From: a virus
DNA length: 51,362 nucleotides
Virus record (IMG/VR): IMGVR_UViG_3300042691_042324
Location: 1 to 51,362 of that record
Direction: 5' to 3' (one strand)
Of the stretch, positions 34,024-42,127 are shown one piece after another. Within the stretch, counting starts at the first letter, position 1, and each line of letters opens with the position of its first letter. The notes beneath the pieces were generated by a model. It was not told where the DNA came from. It did no database searches and worked only from the letters and a program-made list of their open reading frames with translations. The position numbers were made by a program, and so were the translations under genes.

Positions 34024-34152
34024 ATGTTTAGTGAAGATTGCTTTTCCTTTAAAGACTTTGAAAAAAAAGACCTCATAACCATGGTTATTGCCTTGCCAAT
34101 CATTGTTGGTGCAATCGTGGTGTTTGAACTAATAACATCTGCGCTTTCATAG
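34024..34152 (+). CDS. 42-residue single-span membrane protein
   Basis: MFSEDCFSFKDFEKKDLITM followed by a strongly hydrophobic VIALPIIVGAIVVFELITSA segment (about 21-40) and a short end. The ATG sits exactly six bases after TGCTATCAT, and the stop is 13 bases before the next ATG with AGAGGG between. Cytoplasmic N-terminus likely. No family recognised; it could anchor or regulate the membrane desaturases encoded downstream. Confidence 0.6.
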   Translation: MFSEDCFSFKDFEKKDLITMVIALPIIVGAIVVFELITSALS

Positions 34153-34165
34153 AGGGTATTAATCA

Positions 34166-34873
34166 ATGAATATTGATACTGAGCCAAAATTCTGGGAAGA
34201 CTTCATAAGCCACATACCGTGCATAGCAGCAGTGACAGAAAACTGGAAAACCATACTTGCTGAGCTTGAGGAGCAAATTGCATCAACAGATTCCAAATGG
34301 CTCTGGAACGTACCACGCGTAAATATAGGTGAAGGTTTTAAATCTGACACTACGGCAAATAACACAAAACTCTATACAGGTTCATCATGGAAGATAATGG
34401 GCACTGGTGTAGAAGTGGATGTTGGTGGATTTACTGGGCCTGGAGCAGATGTTTCAAGAAGGCTTGTTGAGATGAAATCAAAAATGCCATATCACGATGC
34501 TCTAACCACTCTTCAGAAAACACTTCCGAAAACAGTGTCAATTATTAGGGAGTATTCAGACCGTGGAGAAATGGTAAACACATCCCTTAGCGTTCTTGCT
34601 CCTGGCACGAAAATAAACATGCATCAAGGAGACGCTTCATATATGCGCATCCACGTCGGGTTAAAATGCGACCCAAACTGTCGCATTTCAGTTGGAAACG
34701 AAGACGTTGGATATGAATCACGAGTTTGGGTTCCGGGCAAGGCAATAGCTTTTAAAGATGGCGGGAACTTCTATCATGGCGTAAACCATGAAGGCAATAC
34801 TGAAAGATGGATTCTTTTATTTGATATCCCATTGTCGTATCTAAGAGGCTTTATAAAGCACGAATCACTATGA
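34166..34873 (+). CDS. Aspartyl/asparaginyl beta-hydroxylase-like 2OG oxygenase
   Basis: 235 residues. NTSLSVLAPGTKINMHQGD, then YMRIHVGLKCDPNCRISVGN, WVPGKAIAFKDG and FYHGVNHEGNTERWILLFDI match the AspH family, in which iron is held by two His only. Predicted ligands are H153 and H204, with R214 for 2-oxoglutarate. AspH enzymes hydroxylate Asp/Asn side chains of proteins; related bacterial forms act on peptides, lipids (LpxO-type) and amino acids. Coupled to the desaturase by ATGA, which might favour a lipid substrate. AGAGGG precedes the ATG. Confidence 0.82.
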   Translation: MNIDTEPKFWEDFISHIPCIAAVTENWKTILAELEEQIASTDSKWLWNVPRVNIGEGFKSDTTANNTKLYTGSSWKIMGTGVEVDVGGFTGPGADVSRRLVEMKSKMPYHDALTTLQKTLPKTVSIIREYSDRGEMVNTSLSVLAPGTKINMHQGDASYMRIHVGLKCDPNCRISVGNEDVGYESRVWVPGKAIAFKDGGNFYHGVNHEGNTERWILLFDIPLSYLRGFIKHESL

Positions 34874-35733
34874 TTACCGAGCGCGAACTTAGCATTAAAG
34901 CTAGTGAAATATCAGAAAAAACTTCACCTGCATCAATCCTTGTACTTGTTGTTTCTGTTTCAATCTATTTGCTGAATATCGCTGGATATTATTACAAAAC
35001 ATATGGATACCTGAGTGCCATAACTGTTGGCGCGGTCTGTTCTTACTTCATGTTCGCAATGATGCACGACGCACTGCATGGGGCCTTGCTGCCCAAGAAC
35101 AAGAAGCTAAACAAGTTTATTGGAGTCATGCTGGGGATTACCCAGAATACACATTTTGAATCATTTAAAAACCGACACAATCAACATCACCTATACGCCA
35201 ACTCCAAACGCGACCCAGATTTGATATTCAGCCAGCAAGGAAAATACTCTCATATTTTTCTTGTTCCATTTTTTATCGCTTGTCTAAAAATCATACTTGC
35301 ATTACCAAAATTTGTTAAAACAAAAATTTTTAAACTTATAAAAGGCAAACCAGGAGCATTCCTCTATTTAGGGAATAAAGATAAAGCTCAAGTTAACTTA
35401 TATCGTGTTACATTTATTTTTAACATAATTAGCATATTGTTATTCGGGTTTGACTCAATTGTGCCAATGCTATATTCGTGTTCTTTTTTAAGCATTTTTA
35501 TTTATAACTTTATGGCAAACTGGTTGCCACATGAAACCTTGTTTGATAGAGAAGAAGAGTCTGTAAACAAGTACAAAACTACAAAAAGCTATTCATTCCC
35601 ACTGAGTGGCGTACTCATGTGGGGAGTGGATAAACATATAATTCACCATCTGTATCCACAAATACAGACAGCCAATCTAAGAAAATTCTACTCATATGCA
35701 AAGCCATTAATTGACAAAGAATCGTTTCGTTAA
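34870..35733 (+). CDS. Membrane fatty-acid desaturase / carotenoid oxygenase-type di-iron enzyme
   Basis: 287 residues with three His boxes: H66-DAL-H70, H103-NQ-HH, H256-II-HH, and an isolated H221 in NWLPHET. Four to five hydrophobic segments (about 24-40, 47-65, 130-150, 180-215). The stretch MMHDALHGALLPKNKKLNKF resembles CrtW-type carotene ketolases, while WLPH and the last box resemble CrtR-type hydroxylases and desaturases. Substrate could be acyl chains or a carotenoid. It needs an external electron donor; none is encoded nearby. Overlaps genes on both sides (ATGA, TAATG). Confidence 0.8.
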   Translation: MITERELSIKASEISEKTSPASILVLVVSVSIYLLNIAGYYYKTYGYLSAITVGAVCSYFMFAMMHDALHGALLPKNKKLNKFIGVMLGITQNTHFESFKNRHNQHHLYANSKRDPDLIFSQQGKYSHIFLVPFFIACLKIILALPKFVKTKIFKLIKGKPGAFLYLGNKDKAQVNLYRVTFIFNIISILLFGFDSIVPMLYSCSFLSIFIYNFMANWLPHETLFDREEESVNKYKTTKSYSFPLSGVLMWGVDKHIIHHLYPQIQTANLRKFYSYAKPLIDKESFR

Positions 35734-35951
35734 TGAAAGAAGAAATTGAAACAAACGTTGCCCCAGTCACAGATAGGGAGCTCGCTGATATCCTTTATAA
35801 TGCATTCTCTAGGAATGAAGTAGACGAGGCTTACATTCCAAAGCCTGGACAGAAATGTACACCCATTCAGAACCACGATGTAGTTCGAGATGTGTTCAGG
35901 TGCAAGCAAGAGGCGTTAGTTGCATACAGAAAAGCTAGGGGGATAAAGTGA
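35733..35951 (+). CDS. Small protein of unknown function in the oxygenase operon
   Basis: 72 residues, hydrophilic: VTDRELADILYNAFSRNEVD and YIPKPGQKCTPIQ, then a helix RDVFRCKQEALVAYRKARG. Overlaps the desaturase stop (TAATG) and the next oxygenase start (GTGATAG), so translation is coupled on both sides. Two Cys (about 42 and 57). No family recognised; a small electron-transfer or adaptor role is only a guess. Confidence 0.55.
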   Translation: MKEEIETNVAPVTDRELADILYNAFSRNEVDEAYIPKPGQKCTPIQNHDVVRDVFRCKQEALVAYRKARGIK

Positions 35952-36619
35952 TAGTTAAAGACGATTTTCTTTCACCTGAGATGCTTTCTAATGTTTCAGA
36001 AGATAAAACATTTTTCCCTGGAATAATGCAAACCGAGAACAGAATAGCAAGCGAAGTAAATTCGTATCACAACGAACAGGCAAGTTGCTATGCACCATAT
36101 ATGTTTTGGGATGGATGGTGGACCTCGCCGACAGACACACTCAGAAAACGAGTCATTAGAAACATATGGGAAAGCAATCTCCCAGTCAAAAAAGAAGACA
36201 TCCTTGGTTTTGAATACTGGACCAGAACGTTTGGGCCAGGACAATTTCTTGGGCCTCATGTTGACGAAGATACTTTTCTGTACCAAGAAAGCAAGATATA
36301 CAACGGACCCGAAATTGGATGCGTGTATTACGGACCATCATCAGAAAAAGTTGCAGGTGGTTTTCTAGAGCTGTTTGAAAGCAGGCTTCAATTCGGAACT
36401 AAAGACGCCCTTGAATGGGAAAATTTGGAAAAATTGCTAGACCCTATAGAGATGCGTGAACGAATTGCATTTAAAGAAAATAGGTTAATAATATTTGATG
36501 CTGGAAGAGTGATTCATCAGACTAGCCCATGTGTTTCTGGGGTTAGAAATGTCATGGTAGTAAATGTGTGGCTTAAGTCTAACCCGCCCGTGGATATGAA
36601 AAACTTTGTATATGAGTGA
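35948..36619 (+). CDS. 2OG-Fe(II) oxygenase
   Basis: 223 residues, GTG start overlapping the previous stop. GPH104-V-D106 as ligand pair, CVYYGPSSEKVAGGFLELFE, LIIFDAGRVIH with H190 and R200 at the expected ten-residue spacing. A long insertion (FESRLQFGTKDALEWENLEK and on, about 143-170) separates the sheet strands. The N-terminus is Trp-rich (YMFWDGWWTSPTDT). More diverged than the P4H-like proteins; substrate unknown. Its last bases overlap the next gene. Confidence 0.8.
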   Translation: MIVKDDFLSPEMLSNVSEDKTFFPGIMQTENRIASEVNSYHNEQASCYAPYMFWDGWWTSPTDTLRKRVIRNIWESNLPVKKEDILGFEYWTRTFGPGQFLGPHVDEDTFLYQESKIYNGPEIGCVYYGPSSEKVAGGFLELFESRLQFGTKDALEWENLEKLLDPIEMRERIAFKENRLIIFDAGRVIHQTSPCVSGVRNVMVVNVWLKSNPPVDMKNFVYE

Positions 36620-37217
36620 GGGAATGATACAAATCCCATTATCTGATTTCAACATATATATGACAAGGATTGATGTTGACAATCTAAAAATACTAGAGGA
36701 ATTAGATTCTGGTAAAAGACAGATTGAAGATTCCTACAGGGAAGGGTTTTTGTCTAAAACTACAGTCACTTATTTCGAGGATGAACGACTTCCGTTAAAT
36801 GCTCCCGAATGCGAAAAGCTTAAAAAACTAATGACTGAAAAGGTAAGCGCTGCGGCTGGAAAGCCAATGATGCTTGCAGAGATATGGTCACTAACTTTGA
36901 ATAGGGGGCAGTCAATAACTGTGCATACGCACAAATCAAACACACACATGCACCCGGAAGAATATTACTCGGTTTCGTACTATGTTAATGCTCCAGAGGG
37001 GAGCGCAAAGCTTATATTTAATGTAAACATATGCAACACGATAGAACGGCTTATACCTATAACTCCAGAAAGTGGGATGTTTTTAATATTCAACTCGTTC
37101 ATTCAGCACTATAGTGACAGGCATAATTCAGACGAACCAAGACTTGTCATAAGCGCGAACTTCCACCCAGTTGAGCCAAACTTAAAACAAGTGCCTGATT
37201 GGTCTGCATACAACTAA
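36612..37217 (+). CDS. Putative 2OG-Fe(II) oxygenase (2OG-FeII_Oxy_5-like)
   Basis: 201 residues from the ATG at 36612 (an in-frame ATG at 36624 is also possible). LAEIWSLTLNRGQSITVHTH, then HMHPEEYYSVSYYVNAPEG, PITPESGMFLIFNSFIQH and EPRLVISANFHP follow the layout of the putative oxygenase family whose core is H-x-H ... SGVYYV ... P..G.L..F...H.......R....N. Likely ligands H112 or H114 and H166, with R177. The first ligand differs from the H-x-D of its neighbours, so metal binding should be tested. Overlaps the preceding gene by eight bases. Confidence 0.65.
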   Translation: MSEGMIQIPLSDFNIYMTRIDVDNLKILEELDSGKRQIEDSYREGFLSKTTVTYFEDERLPLNAPECEKLKKLMTEKVSAAAGKPMMLAEIWSLTLNRGQSITVHTHKSNTHMHPEEYYSVSYYVNAPEGSAKLIFNVNICNTIERLIPITPESGMFLIFNSFIQHYSDRHNSDEPRLVISANFHPVEPNLKQVPDWSAYN

Positions 37218-37220
37218 GAT
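37215..37220 (+). promoter_or_regulatory. Candidate leaderless -10 box TAAGAT
   Basis: TAAGAT, then exactly six bases, then ATG 37227; no ribosome site is visible. Its first bases overlap the preceding stop codon. It could give the long-oxygenase genes independent expression. Confidence 0.4.
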
Positions 37221-37226
37221 GTAGAC

Positions 37227-38087
37227 ATGGTCGGCAATGTCAAAAAACTTGGCGGTGGAGTTGTTGTTTTTGAAGGTGCAATAAATGTTCCTGTAGTTGA
37301 GATAGTAGGGTTAATTGACAAGCTTTCTGATGCAGCTCTAAAAGAGCAATACGAGTATGTTTACGACCATGATGGGGAACCAATCCACGCTGTAAATAAA
37401 AGTGGATTTATTTATGAAATTGATGCAATAGCAAAAACTCCAATTCGTGTCCAAGAACTCCATCATCAATTCTTTAATGAGTGCGAACAGGCAATCTATG
37501 AGTGTCTGCTTGAATACATAGAAATGTTTCCCGCCGTACTTCAATGTCTATGGTGGAAAAGCGAAGGGCATGCACTCAAATACCCAACTGGCTCCAAGCT
37601 TGGATTTCATTGCGATAATGACGTCAATTACAGGTATGGTCATCTTCCACCATTTGAACATGCTACTAGGAACGTGATAAGTGCTCTTGTGTATATAAAC
37701 GACAATTGTGAAGATTCAGACTGTGGAGAGCATTCTTTTACTGGTGGAGAAATGGTTTTACCATATTTTGATATAACTATAAAACCCAAAAGTGGAACAA
37801 TTCTTTTCATGCCAGCCAACTACCTAGGTGCCCATGAAATCATGGAAGTAACGTCTGGTTCTAGGTACTCCTACCTGTCATGGTTTGCGCAGGGTTCGTC
37901 ACAGCAAGATAAGGGTGTTTCCCCACAAGAACCATTCAGCTCAATTGATAGACCTATTGGCGGCCAGTGGTGGCTACCGACAATAGTTGAAGACTATGAA
38001 AAGTATCTGATGAGCAAGTATGGCGATGAAGGTAAGATACCTCTTGGAGCAACTCCATTCAAATCAAGAAAAGACGACCATAAATGA
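37227..38087 (+). CDS. 2OG-Fe(II) oxygenase, long GGGVVVF family, copy 1
   Basis: 286 residues. Begins KKLGGGVVVFEGAI, then a helical region, MFPAVLQCLWWKSEGHALKY, H128-C-D130, LVYINDN, FTGGEMVLPYFDITIKPKSG, distal H203 (GAHEIMEV) and R213. The N-terminal GGGVVVF and the MFP...WWK..GH..(K/N/R)Y segments recur in 38084, 41138 and 42114 and in part in 38971. I know of no characterised member. A C-terminal extension after the core (IGGQWWLPTIVEDYEKYL) is also shared with copies 4 and 5. Coupled to copy 2 by ATGA. Confidence 0.82.
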   Translation: MVGNVKKLGGGVVVFEGAINVPVVEIVGLIDKLSDAALKEQYEYVYDHDGEPIHAVNKSGFIYEIDAIAKTPIRVQELHHQFFNECEQAIYECLLEYIEMFPAVLQCLWWKSEGHALKYPTGSKLGFHCDNDVNYRYGHLPPFEHATRNVISALVYINDNCEDSDCGEHSFTGGEMVLPYFDITIKPKSGTILFMPANYLGAHEIMEVTSGSRYSYLSWFAQGSSQQDKGVSPQEPFSSIDRPIGGQWWLPTIVEDYEKYLMSKYGDEGKIPLGATPFKSRKDDHK

Positions 38088-38974
38088 TTTTCAACGACTC
38101 TAAAGCCGAACACCTTGGTGGTGGTGTGGTGGTATTCCGTAACGCGATAAGTCTGGATTGGGGATACGCCAATAGCATAGCCAAGGAAATCGTTGACAGA
38201 GAAATGGACGATATGTACCAGCCAGCAATAAACCCAGACAGCGGGTTAGAGGAGTACATAAATAGAAGCGGTTATTTTTTCTCGAAAAACGGAATAGACA
38301 AGATGCCCAAAAGAGGTTCTCGTGTACACCAGGACACCAGAGTGGAAGTATTTGAACTATTTCGCTTTATCGAGGAGTGCAAAGATAGGTATCTTTTCAA
38401 ATATATGCACATGTTTCCTATTGTGTTTAAAAATATATGGTGGAAAGTAAAGGGCCATTTGGTTAATTATTCCTCTGATTGCGGTGGTTACATTGGTGAG
38501 CACAGTGACACCAGTGTTGACTATGTTTATGGATTGCCACACCCGCAACATCAGCTTGCTTCTCGAAATACATTATCTTGTCTGGTTTATTTTGGTAATT
38601 GCGTAGATGGTAAAGAAGTTGTTGAGCCAGGTGATTTCACTGGCGGACACCATAGATTTACCTACCTAAATATTGACTACATACCAAGAAGGGGAGATAT
38701 TTTGATGTTTCCTTCAAACTACATAGCAGCGCATGAGGTGACTCCAGTTAAGTCAGGGAATCGGTTTACCTACCTTGGTTGGTACGCACACGGCACTCCC
38801 AATCCTGCTGTAAACGAAGAAGTAGAAGACCCGATTACCCATCCTGAAAAAGCAGTCATCTCATCCAATGTCTACATTCCGTATCTTAGAGAAAGATTTC
38901 TTGAATACCTAGACTCGGTTGGCGAAGATAAATCATCAAATACATATCGACTAGTAATGGGTGAACACGCATGA
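38084..38974 (+). CDS. 2OG-Fe(II) oxygenase, long GGGVVVF family, copy 2
   Basis: 296 residues. LGGGVVVFRNAI at the N-terminus, MFPIVFKNIWWKVKGHLVNY, H140-S-D142, LVYFGNCVDG, FTGGHHRFTYLNIDYIPRRG, distal H217 and R227. The usual acidic residue after GG (GGE) is replaced by His (GGHH), as in copy 5 (GGH). Translationally coupled on both sides (ATGA). Same predicted chemistry as copy 1, but the substrate-side residues differ, so the copies may have distinct targets. Confidence 0.82.
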   Translation: MIFNDSKAEHLGGGVVVFRNAISLDWGYANSIAKEIVDREMDDMYQPAINPDSGLEEYINRSGYFFSKNGIDKMPKRGSRVHQDTRVEVFELFRFIEECKDRYLFKYMHMFPIVFKNIWWKVKGHLVNYSSDCGGYIGEHSDTSVDYVYGLPHPQHQLASRNTLSCLVYFGNCVDGKEVVEPGDFTGGHHRFTYLNIDYIPRRGDILMFPSNYIAAHEVTPVKSGNRFTYLGWYAHGTPNPAVNEEVEDPITHPEKAVISSNVYIPYLRERFLEYLDSVGEDKSSNTYRLVMGEHA

Positions 38975-39696
38975 AATTAACACACCTTGGTAGCGGTATT
39001 GTCATGATTAGTGAACTAATAGACATAGACAATATGGAGATTGAGGAAATTAAGAGAATATTCTCAACAACAACTCCACAAGGTTATTCGGTAGTTGATG
39101 GAAAAATCATAAGCGACGGGGGTTATGAATTTGATGAATTTGGTAAAAGTAAAGCCCCTTTGAGATACACCGACATTGCTGGATTTGAAATTGTCCACAA
39201 ACTACGAAACGCAATATATAAAGGCGTAGTTGAATATTGCAAAGTTTTCCCAGTCGCTGTAGAGTGCATAACCGGGCAGACAGATGGGTATCTAATTAGA
39301 TATTTACACGGAAATGACATGGGTCCTCATTCTGATTGCAACATCCCCTATAAGCCGGGAACGATAGAGCCATTAACGGAAAGTCCTGCGTTTAATACGC
39401 TCACTACCTCAATATTCCTAAATCGAGACTATGAAGGAGGTGACGTCCGTTTCAGGATGTGGGGGATAACTGCAAGGCCAGAATTTGGTTCAGCGCTAAT
39501 CTACCCATCCAATTTCATCGGTTGCCACGAAGTTGACGAGGTAAAGAATGGTGAGCGATGGGCATTTCTTTCATGGTTTTACCATGGAAACGGACAGGAA
39601 AAAAAGGATGGCTCCTACGACTGGGTCGGAAAGCTCAAGTCAGATATTGGTGTTTCAAATTGTCATCAAAATCACGTCTTAGTTGGAGAGCAGTGA
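38971..39696 (+). CDS. 2OG-Fe(II) oxygenase, long family, copy 3 (diverged)
   Basis: 241 residues, the shortest of the family. The N-terminus reads LGSGIVMISELI in place of LGGGVVVF. Core: GPH120-S-D122, TSIFLNRDYEGGDVRFRMWG, FGSALIYPSN, distal H186 (GCHEVDEV) and R196. It lacks the WWK segment and C-terminal extension of its paralogues and is closest in the core to the P4H-like proteins (DYEGGD). Overlaps its neighbours by ATGA upstream and GTGA downstream. Confidence 0.8.
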   Translation: MKLTHLGSGIVMISELIDIDNMEIEEIKRIFSTTTPQGYSVVDGKIISDGGYEFDEFGKSKAPLRYTDIAGFEIVHKLRNAIYKGVVEYCKVFPVAVECITGQTDGYLIRYLHGNDMGPHSDCNIPYKPGTIEPLTESPAFNTLTTSIFLNRDYEGGDVRFRMWGITARPEFGSALIYPSNFIGCHEVDEVKNGERWAFLSWFYHGNGQEKKDGSYDWVGKLKSDIGVSNCHQNHVLVGEQ

Positions 39697-40586
39697 GCGT
39701 GTCCTCCGTTTCAAAATACAGTGGAAAGATTGCTTTGCCAACGGTAGCTCTTGCATGCGTTTTGTTTTTAATTCACTTTTTGATGATTATTCTTTCATTC
39801 AATAAATTACTGCCAGTATGGTTTGGGGTTTTTGTAAATACTTTAGTTTGCTATTATTTTTACACAATCCACCACGAAGCAACGCATGGAAATATTAGTG
39901 GGCGTAATAAGAGAATGCTATGGATTGATAGATTTTTTGGAAACATGGCCGCTGTTTTCATTGATTTAAGTTTTTCTGGATACTCAAAAGCGCACATCGT
40001 TCATCATGCAAATACAAACGGGCCAAGAGACACAGTTGTTGACGCTCATTTTAAGTCATTTGCTTTAAACCTAAAAAGATACGCAAGAACAACGTTAATA
40101 AAGTACATATCAATTATTCCAGTAAAAAAAGTTACCTACTACCTGTTTAAAAAACTATTAACGCGGGAAAGCGAAATAGGAGCAAAGTTCATGCTCCGAG
40201 CTCACCCAAAAATTGCGAAGTTCAATAGAGCGACCTTAATCACCGCCATTGTGCTGCTTTTTAATGAATACTCATTTCACTTTGTAGTGCTGTGGTATGT
40301 TCCGATAATCCTGTACCCAATTATCAATATGATTCTTCACGATTGGCTACCTCATAATGTTTATGATAAAAATGGGAAAAGGGCTACTGGTAAATATTTT
40401 GATACTCGAATACTAACTTGGCCGGGAAGTCACATTGTCACATGTGCGCAGGATTATCACCTCATCCACCACATCCATCAAGGTATCCCTTTTTACAACT
40501 ATAAGAAGGTGTACAGATTAATGGAAGCAGAACTTCTTCAAAATGGCTCACCCATAGAGCATATAAAAATAACCAAATTATTCTAA
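39693..40586 (+). CDS. Membrane di-iron desaturase/hydroxylase, CrtR-like
   Basis: About 297 residues from a GTG overlapping the previous stop (GTGA), with GGAG close upstream; a second GTG six bases later is equally possible. A much longer in-frame start would lie deep inside the previous gene and add unlikely sequence. Three His boxes: H61-EAT-H65, H101-IV-HH, H256-LI-HH. The end HDWLPHNVYD, then YFDTRILTWPGSH, DYHLIHHIHQGIPFYNYKKV closely resembles beta-carotene hydroxylase-type desaturases (DWLPH, NYHLVHH, IPFYRY). Hydrophobic spans at about 13-35, 40-58 and 185-215. Possible role: hydroxylating carotenoids or desaturating acyl chains. Confidence 0.78.
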   Translation: MSVSSVSKYSGKIALPTVALACVLFLIHFLMIILSFNKLLPVWFGVFVNTLVCYYFYTIHHEATHGNISGRNKRMLWIDRFFGNMAAVFIDLSFSGYSKAHIVHHANTNGPRDTVVDAHFKSFALNLKRYARTTLIKYISIIPVKKVTYYLFKKLLTRESEIGAKFMLRAHPKIAKFNRATLITAIVLLFNEYSFHFVVLWYVPIILYPIINMILHDWLPHNVYDKNGKRATGKYFDTRILTWPGSHIVTCAQDYHLIHHIHQGIPFYNYKKVYRLMEAELLQNGSPIEHIKITKLF

Positions 40587-40592
40587 TTCTGT

Positions 40593-41135
40593 TTAAAACA
40601 GTCTTTTGAATCTATTTCTGTTTAAAGCTTTTGCTGATTCTTCTACGATGTGCACTTTCCATACGCCGTCAACAAACAGAGATTCAACTATTTTTACAAA
40701 CCTTATTTCCCCGGAAATATAAACGTCACGTTTATCTTCTCCGCCACCTTGGTCGTAACCTAGAGCATAACCTCTAAAAAGAGCTTCAACATAGTTTATG
40801 TTCGCATCGTCTGCTTGTTTTTTTATTTCCTTCTCTGATGCTTCACCGTGAAGATTGTTTCCATCAACATAAATACCTTTGAAACCGTATTTTGCAGCTG
40901 CGGCGATAGTGTCATTTGGTGCGCCGAGTTTTCCTATGCAAAAAATCACATCGCTAGCATCAAAGAGTTCGGAAATAGTACTGTGCTCAATAGCTTGACT
41001 CATGCTTCTAGCTTTTTTAATTGTCTGTTCCGAGCGACCCTCTGAAGTCCAGTGCACTTGATTTCCAGAATTGGCAATGCTTGTAGCTATGGTTAAGCCC
41101 ATGCTTCCCATAGAAACTATTCCAACTTTTATCAC
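40593..41135 (-). CDS. Truncated NAD(P)-binding 6PGDH/beta-hydroxyacid dehydrogenase-like protein
   Basis: 180 residues, GTG start. GIVSMGSMGLTIATSIANSG is a Rossmann GxGxxG-like start (G-S-M-G-S-M-G), followed by VHWTSEGRS and DVIFCIGKLGAP, like the NADP-binding domain of the 3-hydroxyisobutyrate dehydrogenase family. The usual helical C-terminal domain of about 120-130 residues is reduced to about 70 (WKVHIVEESAKALNRNRFKR) and the catalytic Lys motif is not evident. It may be a shortened, repurposed protein or a decayed gene. It lies downstream of oxygenase copy 4 with two bases between them. Confidence 0.6.
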   Translation of the reverse strand: MIKVGIVSMGSMGLTIATSIANSGNQVHWTSEGRSEQTIKKARSMSQAIEHSTISELFDASDVIFCIGKLGAPNDTIAAAAKYGFKGIYVDGNNLHGEASEKEIKKQADDANINYVEALFRGYALGYDQGGGEDKRDVYISGEIRFVKIVESLFVDGVWKVHIVEESAKALNRNRFKRLF

Positions 41136-41137
41136 GG

Positions 41138-42127
41138 TTAATCAATTTTTCTATTAAGAGGATTTATATATCCTTTTTCGCCTTCAAGGTTTCTGACCAA
41201 ATAATCGGTTTTGTTCAGGTTTTCATCTAGGTGTGAATAGTTGCTTTTTATGTAGTTAGAATAGTTCTGATAGTCATCAAATACTGTATCTATCCAATGT
41301 GGAACACACCAGCTTGATACTTCATCTGGCTCAGCTACTTCAAGTCTGATATTTATGTCAGGGCTGCCTTGTGAGAAGAACTCCAAATACGCATATCTTG
41401 TTCCACCAGTTACTTCGGTGACGCCATGTGATGCAACATAGTTTGTAGGAAAGATTATGATGTCGCCCTTTTTTGCTTTATGACTTATGTTCAGATATGG
41501 GAAGTACAACTCACCACCGCTATAGTTGGTGCCATCAAGCTCGTCAACCGAATCAACACAATCATTTATGTAGAGAAGTACAGCAACAGTTTGCCTCGCT
41601 CCGACCTGACCGTAGGGGACATATCTTTCTCCACCAGTAGCTCGATAGTTGGTGTCGTTGTCATTGTGTAGACCGAGATGCTTTCCAGTGTCATACCGGA
41701 GAACATGCCCACGATTTCTCCACCATATTGTCCCAACCACTAGAGGGAACATATCTATGTACCTAATCAAGGTTTTATAGATAGAGTCTTCCCATCCCCT
41801 AATTATTTCAACTATCTCTTCCTCTGTTCCATCTTGTACTGGCTCAAGCACTCTTACTGGAACTGTTTCAACTTGCTCGATTGAGAACTTATTGCCGTCT
41901 TCATTTTTCGCATATACGACGCCATTGATGTCAATATCGTATTTCCATCTTTGCTGGTGCGCAGCTAGCGCGTTCCTATCTATCCATTTTGACATCAGTG
42001 GAAGGTCAACCTCCATAACGTCATGGAAAACAACGACTCCACCACCAAGGTCAGTGAATTTAAGATTGCGTATTTCTTCTAATGTTTCACCCGAAATATC
42101 AGGCGTATCAACCTCATATCGTTTCAA
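41138..42127 (-). CDS. 2OG-Fe(II) oxygenase, long GGGVVVF family, copy 4
   Basis: 329 residues. LGGGVVVFHDVM, MFPLVVGTIWWRNRGHVLRY, H154-N-D156-ND, QTVAVLLYINDCVDSVDELD, YSGGELYFPYLNIS, distal H234 and R244. Start is TTG: AAGAGGTGA lies seven bases upstream and no later Met precedes the conserved N-terminus, so TTG is well supported. It overlaps copy 5 upstream by 14 bases. The C-terminal 80 residues (WCVPHWIDTVFDDYQNY) match copy 5. It and copy 5 are the closest pair of the family. Confidence 0.84.
   Translation of the reverse strand: MKRYEVDTPDISGETLEEIRNLKFTDLGGGVVVFHDVMEVDLPLMSKWIDRNALAAHQQRWKYDIDINGVVYAKNEDGNKFSIEQVETVPVRVLEPVQDGTEEEIVEIIRGWEDSIYKTLIRYIDMFPLVVGTIWWRNRGHVLRYDTGKHLGLHNDNDTNYRATGGERYVPYGQVGARQTVAVLLYINDCVDSVDELDGTNYSGGELYFPYLNISHKAKKGDIIIFPTNYVASHGVTEVTGGTRYAYLEFFSQGSPDINIRLEVAEPDEVSSWCVPHWIDTVFDDYQNYSNYIKSNYSHLDENLNKTDYLVRNLEGEKGYINPLNRKID

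Noticed and set aside
39558-39692. Long N-terminal extension of the second desaturase
   Set aside because: It overlaps 138 bases of the oxygenase gene in another phase; the basic, Trp-rich extension is unlike the family and a GTG overlapping the stop with GGAG upstream exists.
40589-40601. CTGTTTAAAACAG inverted repeat as a terminator between convergent genes
   Set aside because: At most five A-T-rich pairs with a three-base loop and no T-run; it also overlaps the stop codon of the dehydrogenase-like gene.
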